Source: Dinochytrium kinnereticum (taxonomy: Eukaryota > Chytridiomycota > Chytridiomycetes > Chytridiales > Chytridiaceae). From it: a stretch of DNA of 14,492 nucleotides. This document shows positions 1-7,509 of the stretch, piece after piece. Numbering within the stretch: position 1 is the stretch's first letter; every line of letters begins with the position of its first letter. A program made the translations under genes and the position numbers. The stretch lies in contig JADGJT010000450.1 of the NCBI GenBank assembly GCA_027604005.1, positions 1,765-16,256 of the forward strand, given 5' to 3'. The notes under the pieces are model-generated. The model had not been told where the DNA came from. It saw only the letters and a list, made by a program, of their open reading frames with translations, and ran no database searches.

Positions 1-74
1 CCCCCCCCCCCCCGCCGTCCCCTCCCGAGCGCCTCCGCCGCGCGGTGGGCCCCGCCCCCCGCCCCCCCCCCCCC
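1..74. repeat. C/G-only low-complexity window edge
   Basis: The first 74 bases are C and G with only a few A/T, including runs of 13 or more C. Composition changes abruptly to ordinary mixed sequence at about position 75. It occupies the place where the next exon of the acetyltransferase would be expected, and no frame of it resembles that family. It could be a natural C-rich simple repeat, but position and composition also fit a contig-end or sequencing artefact. Confidence 0.7.
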
Positions 75-180
75 AATCCTGAGATGTGTTTTGCGATTCG
101 AGAAAAGGTCGGCGGTCTAATAAAAAGGTCGATGGGGCTGGAAGAAACTATTTCTTTCTTCAATTCTTTTGCTCACTCAC

Positions 181-1918
181 CTGATGATCCAGGTAACTTT
201 CAATCAGGAAATCCGCGCACATGGCAGGCTGGCCGTTAGGATCTGCCTTCTTTCGCCCAAACCTCTCCTCCCACTCAGGTCCAGACCTGTAAGTAATCGT
301 GGCAATCTGTCTGGCGAGCTACATTCCAAATCACAGGGGGGAAAGGAGGTAAGAAAGAGAAAGAAAAAAAGAAGGAGAAGACAAAGAAAAATAAAGCAAG
401 CGTCAACATCCCAAAAACACGAGAAAAATGATCCATCAGATGTTAAAAATCATAGTAAAACACCAACCTTCATACCCACATGGGGGGGAATACCGTCGTA
501 GTAGAATCCTCGAGCCCAGTTCGGGTCCGACATCAGAACCTGACGCTGAGAGTACCTCATCGCAATCGAATAAGGGTGGGACCTTGCCGCCGCAGAGATG
601 GAAATGACCCTACCAACGCGGTCAGGGTAAAGCGCAGCCGCAGCCAAGCTCTGTTCAGGAGAAGAAAAATAAACGAAACCATCAATATAAAAGGCATGAC
701 AATAGAAAAGGGCGATAGGGAACAAAGAAGAAAGAAGAGAAGAAGAAGAAAAAAAACAGCCATCACCCAAAGCAGCTATAAAAGAAGAAGAAAAAACAAA
801 CCTGCATCCCACCCATGGAGCTTCCAACAACCGCATGAAGCTTCCCAATCCCCATATCGTCAAGCATCCGAAACTGAGCCCTCATCATATCCCAGATCGT
901 CACAATTGGAAACCGAGTGGCGTACTTTTCTCCTCCCTCCATTGTCGAAGAGGGACCAGTCGATCCGTAGCACCCGCCAATTACATTCGTGCAGATGATG
1001 TGGAAGCGGTTGGTGTCAAGAGGGTAGCCAGGGCCTTTGGCCATGCGAAATTGAAGGAGGTGAAGAAGAAAAGAAAAAGAAGAAAAAAAGAAGGGTGAGC
1101 GTTTAGACACTTTATGATCGCTTGTGGAGGACGAGAAAAAGTGGGAGTCGGATATCAAACACGACACCAGTGTCTGAACAGCGATAATGCCAAACATGAC
1201 CCTCCCTCAAAGAAAACCAAAGTAAAAAAAACAAACCTATGAACTTCTCCCACCACCCAGCCCCTTCATTTCCCTCATGACTCCTAGCATGCGAGCTCCC
1301 CGACAACCCCGTACAAAGCAAGATAACATTATCCTTCTTCTCATTCACCGTCCCCCAAGTCTCATAAGCCAACGTAAACCCCCCAACAACGCCCCCATGG
1401 ACAAACCTAAACGGTCGATCAGACCGATAACTCTTAAACCCCGACACAATCTTCCCGTAAGCCGGTTCCGGTCCATCCGTGTTCGGCGTCACCGTCGACG
1501 ACAACGGAACGGACTGCAGAGACTCTCGAAGCCTCTGCTCCCTTGCATGGTTCTTATCGACGCACGGGAAGTGAAGCGGTGGAGGGGTGGTGCTTGTCAT
1601 CGGACGTTTCTTGGGAGGAGCCGGGGCGGGGGGGGCAGTTGGAGGAGGTGTGGAACGGGAAAGCCATGACGGGATCCAGCGCTTCCATGACTGGGTGGAC
1701 GCGGAGAGGAATCGCTGTGGGGTGGATGCGCGCAGAGAGGGATGGGTCTTGAGGGTGTGGGTTGATCGGGTGGTGGTGGTTGGGGGGATGGTCGTTCGTG
1801 ATCGTGGGAGGGGTGAGGTGATGATGCCGTGCGGGACGCGGTGGAGTCGAGGCATGTCTGGACGGGAGATGACTTTTTCCGTTGGCTTAAAATCGCGCAA
1901 TCTCTGGGTCCAAGTCAT
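181..1918 (-). CDS. cysA: Serine O-acetyltransferase, CysA/Cys2 type, mitochondrial (5' part, four exons)
   Basis: Family role: transfers acetyl from acetyl-CoA to L-serine, giving O-acetylserine for cysteine synthesis; fungal members are mitochondrial. Exons (minus, in order): 1918-1237, 1034-802, 650-468, 318-181; 412 codons visible. Introns start GTTTGT, GTTTGT and GTTGGT and end AAG, CAG and TAG; joins keep frame. The start at 1918 has GCC before ATG; the next about 80 residues are rich in R, S, T and P and poor in acids, like a mitochondrial presequence. Seen family blocks: [53 protein letters not shown], the nucleophile elbow GSSMGG (Ser about 300), [30 protein letters not shown] and [15 protein letters not shown]. 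After codon 412 a GTGAGT donor follows at 180, but no following exon is recognisable, so the segment with the catalytic Asp and His is missing. Homoserine acetyltransferase is the close alternative; these blocks fit the CysA/Cys2 subgroup better. Confidence 0.88.
651..801 (-). repeat. Polypyrimidine intron of the acetyltransferase gene
   Basis: Intron 2, GTTTGT to ACAG. On the coding strand it is mostly C and T with long CTT/TTC arrays, seen on the plus strand as GAA/A-rich sequence from about 660 to 800. The flanking introns 319-467 and 1035-1236 share the bias. The tracts create the short Lys/Arg-rich plus-strand open frames in this area, which are not genes. Confidence 0.7.
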
Positions 1919-2352
1919 GGCTGATGACAAATTCTTTGAAATAAACACTGAGATAAACAATATTTAATAAACTGCACAGATTATTTCTTTTGCTGCTTTT
2001 TGTTATTCGACTTTCACCTTTTTGTCTCTAGAGCCTTCAGCGTTGTTTGTTGTTTGTCGTTTTATTTTTTTTTGTTTTTTTTACATGCCGGTTAACGGAA
2101 CTTTGACAAAGAAAGGAAAGGCATGGGTGAAAGAAAGTAAACACTGCGACAGAACCCCCCCCCCAAAAAAAAAAAAATTAAAAAAGAACAAAAGCATTTA
2201 TATGCCATGCGAAAGTTAAACTGTACAGAAGAAAAGAATGTGTATGAACAAAAACAAAATAAATAAATCACCAAGTTTAAAAGAAAAAGAATGTGGTTGA
2301 AATTGGGGTCGGAGGGAAAAAAACCACGCCGATATATCAAAACCCCCCATGA
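1919..2352. other. Intergenic: 5' region of acetyltransferase and 3' region of receptor A
   Basis: This 434-nt gap separates the receptor A stop (2353) from the acetyltransferase ATG (1918), both on the minus strand, so it must hold the 3' UTR of one and the promoter of the other. It is A/T-rich with homopolymers, including C10 followed by A13 at 2155-2177. I see no convincing gene, RNA, TATA box or named sulfur-regulator site. Confidence 0.6.
2061..2066 (-). terminator. Possible poly(A) signal AATAAA for receptor A
   Basis: The plus strand reads TTTATT, so the minus strand has AATAAA about 290 nt past the receptor A stop. It is the only AATAAA on that strand in the gap. It lies in an A-rich tract close to the next gene, so chance is plausible. 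Confidence 0.25.
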
Positions 2353-2667
2353 CTACTCTACTCCACTAGGAGGCTCACGCACGCCATCCTGAGGACCCCG
2401 TTTCAAACCCCTCGGAGACGGCAGCTTCACACCAATACCCGGAGTTCCCATGACATTCGGCGCAAGACCTTTACCGAGGAAAGGTTGATTCTCAGGCAAG
2501 AGAGCCTCAGGGTCGAGCTCAGCCGTTCGAATGCTTCCCGGTTTTGCGAGCGTGTCTGCGTCTGATGCTTCCTTTCTGAAGGATGCGCTTGGGTTGCGTG
2601 AGGTCGATGAATCGGAGGCTGAGCTGAAGGATGTCATTGGGATGCGGGGGATTTCGTTGCCTTTGCC
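2353..2667 (-). other. Last exon of receptor A: cytosolic Ser/Thr-rich tail
   Basis: This exon encodes about 104 residues after helix 7. It is hydrophilic, Ser/Thr/Pro-rich and without helices. Blocks shared with receptor B are GKGNE-PR at the exon start, a serine cluster ([12 protein letters not shown] against TTFDSSSDSTISR), an IR-AE motif, PFLGK against PFLAK, and KLPSPR against KLTSPR. Conservation of these short blocks in an otherwise variable tail suggests phosphorylation or partner-binding sites; that is inference. Confidence 0.7.
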
Positions 2668-5600
2668 CTGGTTTGAACGTGATGGGTTTTTTTTGTTATC
2701 ATTAGCTTTGCGGAGGAAGGTGGGGGGAAGCGGGGGGAGGAGTGATGTTATGATGGAACTCACGGATGAGATGGCCTTGTATTGGGGCCATAAAAAGGTA
2801 ATGCTGGAGTGGAGACTGGGTATGATTTCTCCAAACGCTTTCAATGCAAAGCTGACTTGGAAGTCGTAAGGCATGAACAGCAAAAAGACCTCGGTCAAGA
2901 TCTTAAAAAAGGCCCAGATGTAAATCGCAACTCCTGTTATATAAAAAGAAAGGAAAAGTGTCAACATTTGGTGACTTTCGAAACGGCGAGTAAAGCAAAT
3001 TGGTTTACCAAGGTCAAATGATTCATTGAATGCCGACGGTACATCTCGAACCTTAAAATCTCACTTAAATGAATTCACGGGGAAAGGCCCTTACCTGAAG
3101 AGCCAACGCTATTCCAATGACAACCATGAGAAGCTCCAAACCCAGAATGGCCCATTCCCACACTCCAAACTCACAACTCCACGATTTTTGAACCAAAACT
3201 CCAGGGATAATGTCTTTTGTGAATGTTTGTAAAACGTCTCCTTCAAAGACTAGACTCCAAAAGTTAACAAGACTGGAGAGATTTCAAAAGCGGTCACTTA
3301 CTTGAACGAAGGATCATGTAGAGGAAGAACACAAAGCAAGCGGCTGAAACCTGAATCCAAAAGTTCTTTTGAGCGTCCTTCTGGCCCTTCAAGAATCGTT
3401 TTCTTTGTGTCGATTGGAAGATGGCATAGACTTTTTGAAGGAGGCATGAAAACACTATCGAGAATATTTTGATTAGTTTTTTTGCAATTCAGTAAAAGAC
3501 AAGTTCTGAAAACTCACCAAGAATAAATCCAAGATGTAGAGGCCAGAATTCCGCCGTGCAGAATGCCTGCACCTTTTGCACAGGAATCAAGACATAAATG
3601 TATATAAAGTTGATGAGACATCCACCCATAGTAATCAGCAAGAAGCTGAGCCCAGCGTGTCGAATCACCAGCATCTTCCTGTAATAGGTGACCCAAACCA
3701 TCCCCGCGATACAAAAGATGACGCCAAGAGTCGTCAGGACAAATGCGACAATTCGCAAGACATCAAATGAGGACGGAATCACGGTCGTTGGACCAAAGTA
3801 ACATTGCTCACCCTCCTCGTTGCCTTCACCGATGGCTGGACCCATGAGGTTCGCCTCTTCCCTCAGATCTCCGAAAACAAGACGGTACTTGAGGTAACCC
3901 CCTACATTAATGACCTGCGCAACACGAGGAATCGCTGACAGCAGGTTGTTCTTATTGACCGCAATTTCTCCAGCCGGAGTGAAGTACGGCGCCCATCCGA
4001 CAATTCTAACGCGATCAGCATCAAGCGTTTTTGCAGCCCGTACAGCGCCGTTGTAGATCCCAACAATGGCTGTGTATATCTTTTCCATCGCTTCAGAGGG
4101 TTCAAATCCCCGCCCATACAGCGCTTGCAGACTTGCTCGGAACACTGCGTTCTGTGGAAGGGAGATGTCGGAGAAGTAGGAACCGACTGAAAAGTGGCCG
4201 GTCATGTTTAAGGTCAGGAGTGATTTATCCATGGATGAGGTCGTTACTATGATAATCTTTTGACCTCTTAACGCTGAGATAGAGGATACGTGGGAGAATA
4301 GGCTTGCCATGGCGGCATTTTGCGTGCTGATTGAATTGATGATGACTATTCTAGACGTCACGTCCATGCTAGCCGCGACATCTTTCAGCCTTGAAAAGCA
4401 TTCCGAGGAGGTGTTTTTACCAACGTTGCAGTTCCCCAAGAACTGAGTGTTAGGAAGAGCCTTTGCCATCGTCGCGTTAAGATAGCTGAACACAGCAGCC
4501 GACTTGCCAATCCCATCCTCACCAACGAAATAAACCCCAAAGATATTCTGATCCTGCAACCACCTAAACGTCGGTTGCATGATCTGCCTCGCGGTGAGCC
4601 CAAGGAAAATGATATTCTTGGAACAAGGAGGCTTGAAGTCTGGTGGTATGTAAGTCAACGGATCTCCAACGGAGCTGTTGATGGCCTTGGCGATAGAAAG
4701 AGCCTTGGTCCATTTTTCCCAAGTCTCGGTTGTGAGGGAGGTTCCGAAAACAACGTCGATTCCAGACGATTTTGTGAGATTCATGACGGCGTCGGTGACT
4801 GTTCCTTGTGGCCAGTCGAGGTTGATGATGGTGGGGACGATGAGTTTTCCTTCTATTCCATTGTTGTTTGAGTTGAGCTGGTCGATTGCGAGTCTTTGAG
4901 TGTCTAGAACGTTGGACAGTGACTGACGGTACAGCAAGACAGCGCTGATACTTGGAGGCTTGTACATGCTACCGTTCGCGACTCTATGATCACAAATATA
5001 ACCTATAGGGGAGAAGCAACAAAAAAAAAGAACAAAAAAAAGAGGTCAACAACCATACTCAACTCCTCTCCTATAAGACGGTACTAATTAATGCGAATCA
5101 CCTCTCGTTTCATCAATATATTGATTCCAAGGCTCAGGTTGAACAGGCACCAACGTCTCAAAGACCACATCAAATCGCCCACTATTCGCCAGCTTCCCGA
5201 TGCGCACGTACTTGGCAAAATGATGGTTTGATCTCAACGAGACCGTACCCTGTGGCGCGTCAAATCGTAGATTGTAGGCGGCCTGACGGACTTTTTCGGC
5301 GGCGAAGGTCTGAGCCTTCTCGACGGCCAAAGCCCACACGTGCACCTGCGGAAATGATTGCGAAAGATAAAAAAAATATTGTTGGGTGGGGAAGGTTGTT
5401 TAGTGTGGGAATCAGAGATGCGGATTTGGAAGTTTACATTTATGTAAGCGCTCTCCATGGGATCGTTTAGAAGAAGTGAGGAGTCGTTGTACTTTTTCCA
5501 AAAGTTCTATAGAAAATTGAGGGTTAGGAGACTGTTGAGTTTATAAAGTTCTCTCATGACTCACGCGAATAAAGGTTCGACTGAGAAAGTCTGCATCCGT

Positions 5601-6824
5601 TATCGGCGTCTTGTCTGGATCCGTCATGAAGTAGTTCCCTTTTGAAAGATGGTGTTGGTCAATCTTGGCCACCTTCTAAAAACGACATGGAAATGAAAAG
5701 TGTAGGGCACTTACAGGAGGCGAAATGCCCTACTAATTTCGAAACACCAATGGTGGAGACTTCGGTCTCGCTGATCGATACGGAGAGCGTGGGGTACTTG
5801 TCTGGCCTCAGCCCAGAGTTGTTGAGCTTTGTAAAAAAGTCTTTTTTGTTTACGGATAGGTGAGTGAAACTACGTGGAAGGCATCGATGCGTTGAATGAG
5901 ATAGAAAAAGAAAAAAAAAGAAAAGCACGTACCAACGTTCGCATCCCCATTGAGAGTGTTAAACACGATACCGCCGTTTGGCATAAGCGTCTTCATCTGC
6001 TCAATAACACTATCAATGACAAGAGAATTCGCTGCCTGATCTGCTTCGTTTCTCGGAAGCACGCAATAACGTTCGGCAACAAAGGGCCGACCAAGAGTGT
6101 TGAGCATTGCCTTAATGATCGAGTTGGCTGTTCGCGGGAACACGTAGTCCGAGCCTAAGAGAAAGAAGGGATAATCCGGATAGGTGTTCAAAAGCCACCT
6201 AACGGCTGGTTCAAGCTGCTGGTTGGGGGCAGCACCAGAGTAGATGATGGACTTTGAAAGAGGTCAGCTTTGGTGATTTTACATGAGTTGAACTCACGGG
6301 TGAACATTCTTGGCCCTCGTATTGTACTGGATACCAAAGCATGATCTTGCTAGCTTCAAACACTGGCTTCACAGCCTTTCTCGACGCCGACGTCCAGCAG
6401 CCTGTTTGAAGAGTCAAAGGGACCAGTTCAGTGGATGGGAACATGGAAGAGTCAATACTGCATGAGCTGAACCTACCAAACACGTTGACAATGGAAGAGT
6501 TAGAGACGAGCTTCTGAGCCTCAGCCGCAAAGGTTGGGCCATCCGAAGCGCCATCGCGAATGACCGGAACAATCTTTTTTCCAAGGACACCTCCAGCCGC
6601 GTTTATCTCATCAATCGCCATGAGTTCAGCCTACGTTTTAAGGGGTATTGGGACCAGCTCACAATCCACGAGATCTGAAGGGAACTGACCTGAATGACCG
6701 ATATCTCACTGATGGCCAATGTTCCAGTCTGAGAATGAAGAATTCCGACGTGAACAACATCCTCCTGAGCAAGCACTAGACTTGCAAGCGCCACGAGGCA
6801 CCCTAGGAACCTGAGGACTGCCAT
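2353..6824 (-). CDS. Receptor A: tandem UrtA-like binding domains fused to class C seven-helix GPCR
   Basis: Predicted plasma-membrane receptor sensing a small extracellular ligand through G proteins. Exons: 6824-6690, 6630-6477, 6401-6298, 6251-5933, 5840-5715, 5638-5565, 5506-5438, 5345-5102, 5002-3518, 3454-3302, 3249-3095, 3051-3009, 2933-2764, 2667-2353; 1181 aa. All joins keep frame and use GT-AG. Residues 1-20 are a signal peptide ending ALASLVLAQ. Residues 21-408 match bacterial urea/amide-binding proteins: [38 protein letters not shown] (98-105), YPVQYEGQE (120-128), [30 protein letters not shown] (318-325). Residues about 410-790 are a diverged second copy ([28 protein letters not shown]). 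Helices: about 823-850, 859-882, 892-917, 934-953, 984-1006, 1021-1041 and 1047-1073; Cys890 before helix 3 and the Cys in KSWSCEF before helix 5 fit the class C disulfide. No cysteine-rich linker, as in GABA-B. The tail is Ser/Thr-rich. The paralogue at 7510-12159 supports the exons. Confidence 0.92.
2668..2763 (-). other. In-frame 96-nt intron of receptor A, free of stop codons
   Basis: GTGAGT at 2763 to CCAG at 2668, 96 nt, a multiple of three and open in the coding frame, so retention would add 32 residues just after helix 7. Receptor B has an intron at exactly this place (7834-7918, GTAAGT to ATAG, 85 nt), between the helix-7 residues YKAIAA and GKGNE, and that one cannot be read through in frame. 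I therefore call it an intron in A; a retained isoform is possible. Confidence 0.75.
5346..5437 (-). other. Extra intron in receptor A, absent from receptor B
   Basis: GTAAAC at 5437 to GCAG at 5346, 92 nt, phase 0, inside the first binding domain after MESAYIN. Receptor B codes the matching stretch (MESSYTS then LHLWAAAV) without interruption in its exon 10630-10318, whose 313 nt equal the 69 plus 244 nt of the two A exons. It is the only intron difference between the paralogues. Confidence 0.88.
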
Positions 6825-7509
6825 CGGTGGGATTGAAAACAGTTTACGATGGAGTTAGATTTAAGTTTGTGTGGATCCGCTGTGGCCTTTGGGATCTTCG
6901 CAACTGCACCAAAGGCCGAGTGGCACGAGTGCAATTGTGAGATTGACAGATTGACCATTGCTGGAGTTCCACCGTTTGCAAATAGAAGAATGGAGTCATT
7001 ATTGTTTGTTGGAAAATCGCGACTTCGGATTTACAGGGAATAAGAATAATCCGTTGGACCCAACCCCTCCCCCCGCGGGCCCCCACGGCCAAGAAACAAA
7101 AATAATCAGCCTTGCTTGTCGATGCCTGGAAGATTTTTGTTTGCGATAACGCCCACTCGCAAACTGTTGGGAGAAGTCCAGTCAGTGAATTAGTAAATGG
7201 CTGGTGCTTCAACCCGACTTGATGGAGTCTTTGCTTGGGGCTAAGATACAATGTATTGATACATCTTTGGTGCATTTCAGGCAAACTGAAAAGTCATTTC
7301 ATTTCAGCTCAAGATAGCGAACAATAAAACCATCATGTGCTAGCTTTCCCTCAACTCTTCATATCCAATTTCACAACCCCCCCTCCTTTTTTTTTTTAAA
7401 AAAAACAAATATTTATTATTAGGTCGAATAAAATTCTTATTAACATCATACGCAAGATGCTTACAATATAAAACAAAGAAAACTGGAAATTAAAACTGTA
7501 TCTCTGATA
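6825..7509. other. Intergenic: receptor A promoter and receptor B 3' region
   Basis: This 685-nt gap lies between the receptor A start and the receptor B stop. No gene is supported; the open frames here lack recognisable protein features. It holds a GC-rich patch at about 7062-7090, a T11/A8 homopolymer switch at 7387-7405, and an AT-rich 3' region of receptor B. The promoter of receptor A should lie near 6825-7000; I see no clear TATA box. Confidence 0.6.
7412..7417 (-). terminator. Probable poly(A) signal AATAAA for receptor B
   Basis: The minus strand reads CCTAATAATAAATATTTG here, with AATAAA 93 nt beyond the receptor B stop in an AT-rich setting. Distance and context fit a fungal 3' processing signal. 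Confidence 0.45.

Noticed and set aside
480..998. Lys/Arg-rich plus-strand open frames over the acetyltransferase
   Set aside because: They are antisense readings of its exons and polypyrimidine introns; the minus strand has the recognised family blocks.
1237..1960. Alternative acetyltransferase start at 1960
   Set aside because: The ATG at 1918 has a better context (GCC before it) and gives a clean basic presequence; 14 extra residues add nothing recognisable. It cannot be excluded.
3489..4967. A 492-codon minus-strand frame that could be taken as a separate intronless gene starting at 4967
   Set aside because: It lies inside the 1485-nt exon of receptor A. The frame is open upstream to a splice acceptor at 5003, the same junction exists in receptor B, and the frame's C-terminal end runs into intron sequence in the middle of the helix bundle.
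5102..6824. Bacterial contamination as the source of the UrtA-like sequence
   Set aside because: The coding sequence is cut by several GT-AG introns and continues in phase into a eukaryotic class C receptor; the paralogue shows the same.
6844..7284. A 146-codon minus-strand frame just upstream of receptor A
   Set aside because: No signal, domain or compositional mark of a protein; it covers the expected promoter of receptor A and has no counterpart upstream of receptor B.
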